From: Lathyrus oleraceus
Lineage: Eukaryota; Streptophyta; Magnoliopsida; Fabales; Fabaceae
DNA: 64,000 bases
Assembly: GCF_024323335.1 (NCBI RefSeq)
Contig: NC_066581.1
Span: forward strand, 298,738,536-298,802,535
Reading direction: 5' to 3'
In this document: in pieces, positions 45,561 to 57,535 of the stretch
Numbering within the stretch: the first letter of the stretch is position 1
Layout of the letters: every line of letters starts with the position of its first letter
Position numbers and translations under genes: made by a program
The notes under the pieces: generated by a model
What the model was told of the DNA's origin: nothing
Database searches by the model: none
What the model saw: the letters and a program-made list of their open reading frames with translations, nothing else

Positions 45561-48500
45561 TGTAAGACCCCAATTTTGGCCCTAAGATCCCTCATGACAT
45601 CATAACATGGCATTTGCATAACCTCAAGGATCATAGGCATCTTGGTTTCTTCCCTTTAGGTGGGACCCCTTTGTGAGTGGGTTGAGATCACCAAGCATAC
45701 TTGAATTGTATATTACTGATTTTCTCCTTTTTATTTGCTAACCAAAAGCACAAAAATATGTCACTAACATCTTTTGTTTGTAGCTTGAGCAGTCACAAGG
45801 TCAAAAGTTTCTAGGAGATCCTATGTGCAATGATAAGGCCAAGAGAAGATGAAATCAAGCATGGCAATGATTCCCAAAGATCTCATCCATAAAATATGCC
45901 TCCCTAGTATCTCAATTCATCATGTTTGATCAAAGCAAGTCAAGGGGTTTGAGGTTTGTTCCCAAGGAAACCCTAATTCATTTGTGTACCAAGTGTGCCT
46001 TTCTCATGAAGCAACCTCAGCCCATGGTCAAATACAATCAAGGTAAGTTCTTTAATTCATCATTTCATGCATATTTGAACTTATTTAAGTGTCCTCAATC
46101 ATCAATTCATCAAGATATGAGTTGTGGACTTGAGAAGTTGATCAATCAATTCATCTGACTATTTTGAAATGCACTGAGACCTAACTTTTTATGTGTTGAT
46201 CAAATGGAGATGACCCCAAGAGAAAACATGTTCTTAATAACAATATGAACAACTTTCATGTTCATCAAAATTTTATTTGAAGTTGTGAAGATCATCTTCC
46301 ATTCCAAGACATTATAGGTCATTTTGACTGAAACCCTAATTTTGGGTCAACTTCCCAAGAGCATAACTCATTCATTTTTTATGGTTTTGAGGTGATACTT
46401 AATGAATTGGAAATCTTAAGATGTCTACTTAAAATGTTATGTTGAGAAAAATTTCATAATCTCAAAATAAATAAATACATGTGATAATGCAAAACATTAT
46501 AGGTCACTTTGGACCAAATGCATTGAAATGTAAAAAAGTCCAACTTCAAGTGCCCATAAATTCTTCATAAAAAATCCAAATCATGCAAACTTTAAGTCCA
46601 AATTGATTGTATTGAAAATATCTACAACTTTGATGTTGGAGGTTTTTCCATTTGAGGCTTGAATCATCAAAACATAAGGGCTTGAACATTGGCCAAATTT
46701 GGAAACTTCACATATGCATGTTTTGCACCCTATACTTCAAGCTCAAATTTATTTAATTTCCAAAGCCCAATTGGAATTTTGATCAACATAGAATTTTTTC
46801 CTTATGAAACAAGCTTTCTAACCATTACTTATAAGGTAGCATTTGGAGTTTGGAAGCACCATTTTCGAAGACATGAAGAATTAAGTGCATTTTGTGAAAT
46901 TCAATTCAATAGCCATGCATGAGCTGATTACACTTAATGTACACGTCCATTTGCATTTCACATGAACTCAGCAGGTTATTTCAGCCTTCATTGGGCCTTC
47001 CACATGATCACACAAGCCCATGCAATACAAATCCATTTTGCCATGCACACGAGTTCCTCACTTGCTTGCATCCATCTCAGCTATAAATACATGCCTTGCC
47101 TCATTCAAATTTCATCCTTGAATCAACCTAAAACTCTGCAGAAATTATTCCAAGCCATACTTAAAGGAATTTTCACTTTCTTCTTAAAAATTCAGATCTG
47201 AATTTCAACTACCTTGGTTGATTTCCAGACCTATAATTCCTTGACCTCGTCTCCTCTCCATCTCCAGAGAAAGCTGCAAGCAAGAGTGTTGAAGGATCGT
47301 GCTCCATAGATCTGCATTTTGAAGGTTGATGTTCAAACTTTTTTTCATCGAAACTCCCTAATTATTTCTTGTTCCTTGTGTCTCTATGCTTGGCTGAAGT
47401 CCTCTCAACAGAGGCAACTTTTTTGTGACCTTAATTTTGCAATTCCATGAAGTTCAGTATGAACACCATGATTTTCTCTCTCTATGAGGATCTAGAGGAG
47501 AAACCAATAGTACAGGGGTGATGTACATCACCCCATCTTTCCAATGATATGAGGATCGTCCCTTTTGGTTGAGGTTTTATGACCTGCAACTTTGGCCGGA
47601 AAATGCAAGCTCGCCGGAGAAGACGGTGGTGTACACCACCGTCTCTTTGCCAGATCAATTGTGAGCCCTTGGATCTCTTTTCCAGTTTGAATCCTGGCGC
47701 TTGGATGTTATGACTTTATTTAATGCAATGTACTTCTCAGTTGACTAATGACTATGGTACGCGCGCGCTTCTGATCCATTGGATGTTGCCACGTCAATTA
47801 ATGAAGGCATCCAACGCTTCCTGATTTTTGCCATTTTCTAAATTTCTATTTTATTTTCTTTAATTCCATTTTATTTCAAAAATTCATAACTCTCTCATTT
47901 TAATTCCAAAAAATATGGGACCAATTGCATTATTTCTCTTTTTAATTCTAGTTTCTGAAAATGATTTTTAATATTTTTTATTTTATCATTTGATATTTTT
48001 TGTGAATTTTCTCTTTTCTGGTTATTTTTAATTCATTTTAAATAGTTTTTGATATTCAAAAAATACAAAAATATTTTCTCAACCTCTTTGAATGATGATG
48101 GATCTATGAAAAATATTCTCATCAATTTATTAATTGATTTGAGATTTATTTGAGATTTTAGTTCAATTAGGTCATTTTTCTTCATTTTTAATTGATTAAA
48201 AATAGTTCTGACTTTTAAAAATGCTGAAATTTTTTGTCAAACTTTGTTTGACCTTGTTGAACTTGGGATAATTCACTTGGACTTTTTAAAGTTGATTTGA
48301 AGTGAATTTGAAGTTTGACCTTTCTTTAATATTTTAGTTCAAGTTTATTTTTAAATATTAAAAATGCCAAAAATATTTTGTTTATTTCTTGACCTCCAAT
48401 CTTCATCCCACTTCTGTTTTTATGGTTTGACCTTGATCTTCCCTATCTTTGGTCAACATTTATGGATTGGTACATTCCTTTTCATTTGATGCACTTTATT

Positions 48501-50399
48501 TTCTTCATTTCCATTATCCATCTTCTTCTTCTTCTTCTTCTTTTCTTTTTGATCAATGAGTTAAAGGTTGATGAGTTAGCATTGATTAGGGAGGTTTAAT
48601 CTTCCTTGATTCAAATCTAGTTCATCTTGATCAAATGATCAAGTGAATGGCTTTGCATTAAGGATAGATTGCTTCTTAAATCATGCAAAGGACTTAAACC
48701 AATACAAGATCATTTCTCTTCCTCTTTTTGGCATGGCAAGTTGTTGGAACTTGGTTCACTAATCAAGACTTCTAACTTGTGTTGTTGCCTACATTATTAT
48801 TGACCGGCCTCAGATAGTTGTAACTTCTACATAAGTCCAATTACGATTGCTTAACATAGCGCTAAATTTGCCTTATGGCACACTAACTACTAACATTAAC
48901 CATTAACAATTAACATTTACTTTTTACTCTTTACTTTTATGCAATTTACTATTCTTGTACATATTATTCATTTGCTTTTTCCTTTGCTCATTTTAGCACA
49001 TGTTTATGTTAATGCAATTTGCCTTTTGCTCACTTGAGCACATAATTGTGTATATATTATTGTGCTTGTGCTTTTGTTTTGTTTGTTGTGGACCAAAATG
49101 CAAAGAAATAGACGAATGGACTTAGTTTCTAGGACTTTCCCTATGCAAATTGGAGTAAAAAGGATCTTAATGTGAAGATGGATTAGAAGGACCAAACCTC
49201 TAAACTCACTCTTGTTCATTTTTGATTTGCTTCATAAGACCCTTTGATATATGTGTGCTTTTGTGCTAGGGAATCCTATGAGAGCTCAAATTGAAGAACC
49301 ATTACCATGATCATCCAAAGTGAAAGATACAAGATGCATTGAGGATCTCTTAAGAGACTTGTTTGATTGTTGCTTGAGCTTACTATTATTTTGCTTGCAT
49401 ATTCCAAGGGATGGGAGCTACTTGGATCATAAATATGATCTCAAGAGAGGAACTCCATTTGTGGTCTTGTTTCTTATCCCTTATCTCTTGTTTGCTTAGG
49501 ACTTAGCCATTCTTCTTCTTCCCTCTACTCTAACCCAAGCCAAAACTTTTGTGCAAACATTTAACCTTTGTTTTCAAACATTAGAAACATAAGCCTTATG
49601 CTTTTGATTTTCAAACTTTCTTTTCATAACACTCATTTTGAATTGAATCTTTAAGTCAACTTTGACCATATTCTGTAAATACTTTTCATTGGTAAATACC
49701 ACTCATTCAAATACTTTTGTGGTTTCAATGGCCACTTTCTTAATCAAATCTTTTCATAACCTTTAGCTATCAGGTTTGAGTTATCCTTGAGGTAGATGTA
49801 ATACTCACCTATATCCTTAGTGATGGACAATGAGTCTCCCATGCTTATTATAGGGTTAACCCCTCACTAGCATGTTGAAGCTATCCTCACATGGTGGATT
49901 TGTGGTTTTAGGTTGAGTTTTCTCCCTTGGATAACAAAAGACCTTGAGGATTTTGGACCAATCAATTCACCAACTCATTTTGAAATTTTTACCCCGAACT
50001 ACGAGGTTTTTATCCTAATCTTTTTTAAGATGGTACGTAGGCAATGGGTTTATCCATCCAAACACAGAAATGTAAATAACTCGTATATTCTTTTCTCATC
50101 TCTTCAATCATGTTTGCACAAATAAACTTTCACAAAATATCAACCTTACAACAAGTATGAAAAGGGCTCCCTAGGAGTACCTAGGATGTTTTGGGTGCTT
50201 AAAACCTTCCCATTGCATAATCAACCCCCTTACCCCGATCTCTGACATTTTTACTAGTTTTTGATTCGATAAAACTTTTAGGTTTTTGTTCGCTTTCTAA
50301 CCATTCCTTTGGATAAATAGAAGTGCGGTGGCGACTCGACTTGTATGGTTTACCTTAGATTTAGTCAATATCTCTAAAGGTAACAAATACCCTGCTACA
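45561..50399 (+). mobile_element. LTR2: 3' LTR of element E (4.84 kb)
   Basis: TGTAAGACCCC to CCTGCTACA. TATAAATA at 47082-47089, a short CTT microsatellite near 48521-48545, and PBS-like TGGCGACTC at 50329-50337. It agrees with LTR1 at both ends but differs over most of the body and has no minisatellite. Downstream sequence at 50400 does not continue into a PBS, so this is the right end of the array. No gene. Confidence 0.87.
47082..47089 (+). promoter_or_regulatory. Candidate TATA box of LTR2
   Basis: TATAAATA about 1.5 kb into the LTR. The same octamer is at 52514 in the element D LTR. Confidence 0.5.
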
Positions 50400-50995
50400 G
50401 TTTTCTTTGAAATCTGCAATATCAAGGAAGAGTTTGTAATATATTGAACTGATTAATGTGTATTTTGGGTTTGTTTTGTTAAGATATGTGATCTATTTTG
50501 GGTTTGTATTATTAATGAAAGGTGTTGAAATAGATTGTTTTAATTTGCATATGACAGTCCAAATTTGTGTATATAATGTTAACAAGTTTACACATTTTGC
50601 ATAAATTGGTAGAAATTGGTTGTAACTTAAATGCACATAATGTCAATGACCTTATGAAATAATACAAAATATTGATGAAAGTAATTAGCAGGATTGATGT
50701 TCCAAACTACAAATTTCATAATAAAAACTCACCATAATACATAAGTTTGATGTTCCAAACAAAATAGTACCTATTTTTGATATTACATACGATTCGTGTT
50801 CCTAATCAAAAGAGTACATAAGGTTCATATTACATAAGTTCCAAAAAATAACATATTTCATAACATAAATTCTTTGAGTCAAGCTCTTCTGGATGTCATT
50901 CCAAGTATTTTTTTCCCTAACACTTTCAACATTTATGTATTCCTCAGGAATCACAAATGGATTTTATGCATGCTTCCCAGGTCCCATAATGTCAC
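50400..50995. other. Unassigned sequence between two retrotransposon ends
   Basis: AT-rich sequence with no similarity to any other part of the window that I could find. It lies between the right end of LTR2 and the left end of the D LTR. It may be original host DNA. One short coding-like fragment is described separately. Confidence 0.6.
50802..50963 (-). pseudogene. Possible 3' end of an unidentified coding region
   Basis: A minus-strand frame of 53 codons ending at TAG 50802-50804. Its first half looks protein-like (N-P-F-V-I-P-E-E-Y and W-N-D-I-Q-K-S-L). Upstream, the same frame crosses one TAA (50964-50966) into G-P-G-K-H-A before element D begins at 50996. I do not recognise it. It could be the end of a host gene or transposase gene cut by element D, or chance. 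Confidence 0.25.
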
Positions 50996-53775
50996 TGTAA
51001 GACCCTAATTTTGACCCTAATATCCCTCATGTTATCTCATCATATGCATTGGCTTTGGGATCACATATCGGTATCCTCCTTACGCCTCATTCATTTGGTT
51101 TGCATTGGGAGAGATCACCAAGCACATTTGATTGTATAATACCTTTATTTTTCAATGTTTACTAACCAAAAAACCAAAAATATGTCTATGTATAGTTTTG
51201 TTCCTTTTGTAGGTAGTGTGTGCATCCACCTATGCCTCATCAAGCTCATATCTAGGGTTTGAGACCCTTAGTGCAAAGAGATCAATCTAGAAATGTTTCA
51301 CATTGGTTCTAGACATAATATATGGATCCTCATGATCTTCATTTATCATTTTTATCAAGAATTCATCAAGAATTTGAAGCTTGTTTGCCTTGGAAACCTT
51401 AATTCATCTGGGTATCTTGTGTGACTTCCTCAACAAGTTTCTCCAATAATTGGTCAAATATTTAAAGGGATACTTAATATTACATCATCTTATACATATA
51501 TTATCCTCCATGAGTCCCAAATATCAAGAGGATTTCAAGTTTGCAAGTTGGTTCAAAGAGGTTGACCAGAGAAAGTCAACTGGTCAAAACTAGGGTTCCC
51601 TAGACCCTATCTCCTACAATTTTTGTCATATGAAAATTCTTCCAAGAGCAAAGTTACTCTTTATGACATTCCAAATAAAACTTTTATGCTTACATCAAAA
51701 TATAGTTTTTCTTGGAAAGTCATTTTTTATGGTGAAATATTATAGGTCATTTTTTCTACGCCCTAGTTAGGAGGTCAACTTCCAAAGACCGTAACTTGCT
51801 CAATTTTTATGAGATGAAGGTCATCCAAGTTTCATGAACAATTTGAAGATGTATTATACAACTTTTATTCTTTCAGAAACTTCAAATTAAACTTGTAAGG
51901 GAATGTGTCAAGAGGAAACATTATAGGTCATTTTGGGTCATTACCATTGAACAAGCAAATTTTCCTCAACTTATAAAATGCATAACTCCCTCATGCCAAA
52001 TCCAAATGAAGTCAAATTTATGACCAAATTGAAGAGGATTGAAAGAGATACAACTTTTATGAAGTAAATGTTCCCATTTGAAGCTTATACCAAAAGTTAT
52101 TCAAGGTGGAAGAAGTGGATATTTGACTTTGTACTTAGAAAATTTTCAATTATGTTTGATTTCTCAAACTTCCACCTCAAAATTCATCATGATCCAAGCT
52201 TCAAATGGAAACGTGTTTAACATGAAAGTCGTTCCCCTTGATGTCAGCTTTCCAAAAAGTCCAAGATTACCTAATTTAGATAAGATTTGAATAACTTGCG
52301 CATGGTTACTCTTCATAGTCCCATTTGGATGAATCACGTGATCATTTCTCAAATACAAATGCATGGTCTCATGTTAAGCTTTCAGCATCATTCATGATCA
52401 TTTGTAGATCTATTCCAATCATCTTATAGACCTATCACGCGCCCATGCAAGCATGCACCAACATTTCTAAAATTGGCTAAATTTTCAAGTGTGTGAAAAG
52501 CAATGAACATGGCTATAAATACATTTCCCTTGAGCTCAAAATGAAAACCCTACTTGCCCAAGCATTGAACCATTGCTTCCCTAACCTCCATTAAAGGATA
52601 AACTTGAAGATTTCACTTGAAATCGAGTTTCAAATCTCATTTTGCTTTGAGATTGAAACTCCAAGAATCCAAGCCTCTCTTTGATCAATTTCACTTCCTG
52701 CAAGCTTTTAGATTCGAGCCAAGCCAAATTGGAAGCAAGTTCAAGCTGATTTGAAGCTCCCCGAAGGTGACATTTCAGAAACTTCTCTTCTTCGATTCTC
52801 CCTCATTTCTCATATATTTTGATTGATTGTTGGTTTGCTGAAGTCCTACCAATGTAGCCAACAAGATTGAGTTGGTTTGAGGTCAAATCGAAGCAGCTCA
52901 GTTCATGATTCTCAAAATTCAAATCCCTATATCTTTCAATATACTTGGAATTTGAGGAAATTAAGGCCATATTCAAGCTCCTGACCATTTTAACTTTAAA
53001 ACTATACCCTTGTTTTTCATTTTGGTGATGGTTGGTGGTCATCCAATCCGATGAGGCTCACCAGAGAAGATGACCAGAGCCCTAGCTCCGGTGATGTGTT
53101 GGCGTGTTCCCAACCTTCTGATTTAATTCAAACGTTTTAATCTTGAGCGTCCATGTTGATTACCATCTTTACAAGGCGTTTGAGTTGGCACATGGTGGAT
53201 AGCGCGCACATGGCCATCAAATTTGCCACCTCAATTAATAAGGGAGATCTGATGGCCCCTGATTTTTCATATATTTTAATTTTCCATTTAATTGCTCTAT
53301 TTTGTTTAATTCGTAATAAATCCATTTTTAATCAAACAAATATGGGACTTTCACCAAAAAACTTTAAATATTTTTCTCTTTCATATTCTGAATTAAATTT
53401 ATTTTGGGGATTAATTCTGGTATTTTTCATGAATTAAATGTTTTTGTGCATATTTTTAATTGTTTAAAAATACTTTTGACTTTCTAAAAATTGTGAAATT
53501 TTTTGTCTAAGGTCCTTTGACCTAGGATAAATCCATTGGCTATTTATTTGGTATTTTGAAGGGATTTGAGGTTTTGTCCAAATTAAAATGAATTTTAATT
53601 CATTTTTAATGTGATTTTTAATTGATTAAATGTTTAAAAATATTGTTGAGCCATTTGTATGGTCTTGTGATGTTTAACTTTCTGTTTAGGCCTTGGTCAT
53701 GGTTGATTTGACTTTTGTTAGATCAAAACCATTGGATTTAGGGGATTGATGAAATGTACATTTCATCTCCCAAAA
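50996..53775 (+). mobile_element. Partial LTR of element D
   Basis: Starts TGTAAGACCCTA and follows LTR2 loosely for ~2.8 kb, including TATAAATA at 52514-52521. It ends abruptly near 53775 where gag sequence begins. The U5 end is missing. No gene. Confidence 0.75.
52514..52521 (+). promoter_or_regulatory. Candidate TATA box of D LTR
   Basis: TATAAATA at the same relative position as in LTR2. Confidence 0.45.
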
Positions 53776-53787
53776 TGAATGGATGGT

Positions 53788-54460
53788 TTGACTAAAGAAG
53801 AGGCGTCATCCAGCAAGAAGTATGGTGGAAGTTTCTCTAAGAGGAAGGAAAGAGAAACTAATTCAGTGTCAGTGGGGAGGCAGAGGAGGCCTCATGTCAA
53901 GAAGAGTTCTCAATCTTGTCAACATCAACACCAAGTTTCTTCAGTAATTCCAATTTTTTCCAACAATTCCAACAATCAATCAGTTCCGATTCAACAACAA
54001 CAACAATAACCACAATAAAGAACCAAATACAACAATAACAACAATCATCATCAATAAAATTTTGAAAGGAAGAAGGTCTCCTTTGACCCTACTCCTATGA
54101 CGTATGCAGAGTTGTATCCGTCCATGGTACTCAAGAATCTGATTCAAACGAGAAACCCTCCACAGATTCCTAAGCCACTACCATGGTGGTTCAAGCCTGA
54201 TCTTCATTGTGCTTTTCACCACGAAGCTCCTGGTCATGACATAGAGAATTACTATCCGCTGAAGTACGAAGCTCAAAAGCTTGTGAAAAGCATAATACTG
54301 TCTTTTGAGGACAGAGCGCTGAATGTGAAAGCAAATATGTTACCTTCTCATGGTAACGCATCAGCGAACATGGGGGACGGTTGTCCCGGTGAGTTCAAAA
54401 TTTATGATGTTCGCTATATCAGAAGATCTTTAGTGGCCATGCATAAAGATATTTGCTTAG
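53788..54460 (+). pseudogene. gag C-terminal part (element D)
   Basis: Matches E gag from its basic region (S-S-K-K-Y-G-G-S-F) through a Q/N-rich stretch with several stops (about 54007-54060) to M-T-Y-A-E-L-Y-P-S and the zinc-finger-like motif. The final cysteine of that motif is a tyrosine (H-D-I-E-N-Y). The frame then enters pro and is cut by the solo LTR after D-I-C-L, with CTTAG duplicated. Removing the LTR and one CTTAG restores continuity to 56660. Confidence 0.82.
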
Positions 54461-54577
54461 TGTCATACCCCAAAATTTGCCTGTTAATTTTTATACTTTC
54501 AATAGAGGTCTATTCATTTTTCAAAGGAACAAAGATCCAGCACACAGGTTGCCAAATCCAGAAGAGGACCTGAACTG

Positions 54578-54836
54578 TTATGCTCGCTAGGCGAGCAAAA
54601 CCTTCTCTAGGCGAAACCCACGCTTTCTCCTTCGCTCCAGCGAACCTTGTTGATTTTACTACTGGAATGCTCGCTACCTGCTCGCTAGCTGCTCGCCTAG
54701 CGAGTAAGTACTAGTTGTACTTTTATCCAAGTCTGGGAGTATTCGCTGGAGCACTCGTTGAGTGTTCGCCTAACGAACCCTTCGCTAGCTGCTCGCCTAG
54801 CGAATCCTTCGCTAGCTCATTCGCCTAGCGAAGCTT
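54578..54836. repeat. Cluster of TCGCTAGGCGA-type palindromes
   Basis: Many short inverted motifs such as CTCGCTAGGCGAG, TCGCCTAGCGA and TTCGCTAGCTGCTCGCC occur upstream of the TATA-like box. A second cluster lies at about 55366-55440. This is far above what chance would give. Confidence 0.7.
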
Positions 54837-54903
54837 GCGGATATACAAAAATTCTGGGCCTGAATCGCCTTCAGTCTGAGCCCACCAAGACACAAAAATT
54901 AGC

Positions 54904-54910
54904 TATAAAT
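54904..54910 (+). promoter_or_regulatory. Candidate TATA box of solo LTR
   Basis: TATAAAT about 440 bp into the LTR, between the two palindrome clusters. Confidence 0.5.
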
Positions 54911-56659
54911 TCCAGAACTTCATTTGAAAAAGGAGGGGGGAAAACGAAAAGGACGAACGAAAAGGAGGAGACAACGGGAGATCAGGAAAACAACGGAGAA
55001 AACCCTAGAAGCTAATTCAGAGAACTCATCTGCACAAAGGTTACCTCCACCAACCCGATCAGGCATAAACCCTAAGATTGCTCTGCAAACCCAACGGTGC
55101 CACCCAACTTCGTTCGATCCCTCCAAACAGGTTTGCCTTATTCCCACTAATCTATGCTCCCAATTTGAAATTTCTAAATGTATGAGGCATTATAGTCGAA
55201 TTTGGAAAGGCGAATATCGTTAGGTTTTGCATGTGGGTTTATATGTGCATAAATGTGTAAAACAATACTTTGAATATTCGATCATGTAATTTCTGTAATG
55301 GATGCCATAGGGTTTGGGGTTTCCGAAATCGCACCAGTATCAAAGAAGAACCCAGAACCCGCAGCCATTCGCTAGCACCTCGCTAAGCGAACCTGCAGCG
55401 AGGGTTCGCCAGGCCCTCGCTAGGCGAGGAAGTAGCGAACATGACAGTAGTTGATTTTTTCTGTTTGCATTCTGATCTGTTATGTATTTGTTCGACATGT
55501 TTTCTATTGCATTTGCACGCTGTTTGCCTAACACTATTATTGTTATGATTCTTTTGTTCGGTGCAACTCTCGATTGCACCCCATCCCGTTATTCTAACAT
55601 GTTTGCTGAGTTTTTGTAAGGGCTCCCATGACTCTTGAAGAGATAGCTTGGCATCCCACTTTATTTGTGGGATATCATCGTGGAGATTTATTCTGATTAC
55701 TTGACTAATTACATTGCCTTCGAATAAGTGATCTTATCCCTCTCTTTGTTGCCTTACGATATTACGATCATGTCCCGCGAATGTCGGGATACCCTAAGCA
55801 AAGACTCTTTCGATTAAATCATCATCATCCCTAAACAGATAAGTCATAGTCCCTTCGATCAAAAGGTCAATGTCCCTACAAGATAAATCATAGTCCCTCG
55901 AACATTGCCTTCGAATATATGACCTTGTCCCTCGAACGTTGCCTTCGAATATATGACTTTGTCCCTCGATGACCCTTCGTTGTAGCCTACGATTAAATGA
56001 TGATCGTCCCTTCGAATGCTAAGATATCCTTACAAGTGTTGCCTTCAATGACCAATCGACGACCCCACGATGTCCCTTTACATCCAAAGGATAAGACTAC
56101 TTACTTCTCAATAGTAAGGATAGTTTTACCCTCATAAGGATAGGAAATACCTATAAAGACCTTGGCTAGGTATAACTCTTAAATGCTTGCTCACAACTTA
56201 AAATACTTTTCACACCTCACACTTTTCAAAACATCTTTTAGAAAATCACCACTTGGTATACATTCCACCAGAATCATCGTCGAGTTATATTTTTCTAAAC
56301 ATCTTTCAAAATCAAACGAGATAAACACTTTGTATACATTCGTACAAGAATCATTACAAAGTTAAACTCTCCTTTCAAAATATTTTCTTAACACACCATA
56401 TTTCCCAAACACTTTCTCAAACAAGGAAAACATAAGTGAGTTAAGCAATTAAGAGCCCATGGATAACCATGGATACAAAGGGTGCTAACACCTTCCCTTT
56501 GTATAATGTACCTCCCGAACTCAAAATCTAATCAAGGTATTTCCTGTTCTTTTCTGCCTTTCCTTCTTGGATAAAAGAAAAGTCGGTGGCGACTCTTGTT
56601 ATCCTCAATATTGCTTTTCAAAGCAAAAACACAAAGTCAGTTCACCGTATCACACTTAG

Positions 56660-56833
56660 TAAGTGATTGTGAGCATGACCATGATAGTTGTGTTATCTGT
56701 GTGAACCCTTGTGGATGTGTCATTGTCAAAAGGGATATTCAGAGGTTGATGGATGAAGGTCTTATCCAAATTTTGCAGTCTCGACATTTGGGTAATGATG
56801 GGAATGTAATAGTGCCGGTATTCAAAACCCCAT
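56660..56833 (+). pseudogene. pro region, first part (element D)
   Basis: Continues from 54460: E-H-D-H-D-S-C-V-I-C then V-K-R-D-I-Q, matching the E-H-D-H-D-R-C stretch of E gag-pro. It is cut after V-F-K-T-P by the solo C-type LTR, with CCCAT duplicated. Confidence 0.82.
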
Positions 56834-57314
56834 TGTCGCATTACGCGAAAAACCGGCGGGAAAACGAAAACAACAGAGCCGCCACCGTGCGTTATTTATC
56901 CCAAAAGAGGGAAAGGAAACGCTCGAAGTAAACCTGGAAAAAGACATGGTCTCGCGACCGGAGATCGATGGGATCGGGAGTCGGTTATGCGAAGGGAAGG
57001 TATTAGCACCCCTACGCATCCGTCGTACTCGACGGGATCCACGCACAAAAGAAAGGATAAGGTCGCTAAAAACTGATCACAAACTGCACACAAGGTTGGA
57101 AGGAACACACAGAAAGACAAGAGAAACAGGACTCGGCAGGATATCGCATCCTAGGCCTACGTAGTCTGTCAGGCACAGACATCAGAGTCGACGTAGTTCG
57201 GGACAGGGGAAACGTGCTCGCTAGGATGTCACATCCTATGCATACGTATCTTCTCTGACTGGAGAAGAATCAGAGCACTCGTAGCTCGGCTAACGCACGC
57301 CAAACAAAACCACA

Positions 57315-57535
57315 CAGGAAACCGACTGCCAATCGCTGGACTTACGTCAGACTCCACACAAACAGGCAAACATGGAAACCGAATGCCAATCGCTGGACTT
57401 ACATCAGACTCCGAACCAACAAACACACACAGGAAACCCACTGCCAATCGCTGGACTTATGTCGGACTCCAAACAAAGAAAACAAGACACAGGAAACCAA
57501 CTGCCAATCGCTGGACTTATGTCAGACTCCAACAC
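57315..57535 (-). repeat. LTR minisatellite in solo LTR, four units
   Basis: Four units of ~55-60 bp around TGCCAATCGCTGGACTTA-YG; one more than in the C LTRs. Confidence 0.7.

Larger units (their letters stand above)
4713..50399 (+). mobile_element. Ogre-type element E, split by B and C, LTR1 to LTR2
   Basis: With inserts B (10335-20879) and C (23104-36836) and one copy of each TSD set aside, the order is LTR1, a shortened leader, ORF1, gag-pro, intron, pol, 3' region, PPT and LTR2. That leaves about 21 kb, the size expected of legume Ogre. It is not a simple unit. LTR1 directly follows the PPT of element A, the leader has lost the PBS, and LTR1 and LTR2 diverge strongly over most of their length. 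E is best read as the right-hand part of an LTR-internal-LTR-internal-LTR array formed by recombination. Only pol is free of stops. Confidence 0.8.
54461..56654 (+). mobile_element. Solo LTR, TGTCATACCCC family (2194 bp)
   Basis: Begins TGTCATACCCCAAAATTTG and ends CCGTATCACA, flanked by CTTAG at 54456-54460 and 56655-56659. No internal region remains, as after LTR-LTR recombination. It carries a TATAAAT at 54904-54910, dense TCGCTAGGCGA-type palindromes on both sides of that box, and a PBS-like TGGCGACTCT at 56587-56596. That last feature suggests the parent was also a Tat-type element primed by tRNA-Arg. ORFs inside are not conserved. Orientation follows the TATA and U5 features. Confidence 0.88.

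Noticed and set aside
54758..55223. Basic K/R/E-rich ORFs in the solo LTR
   Set aside because: Purine-rich leader-like LTR sequence with no recognisable domain.
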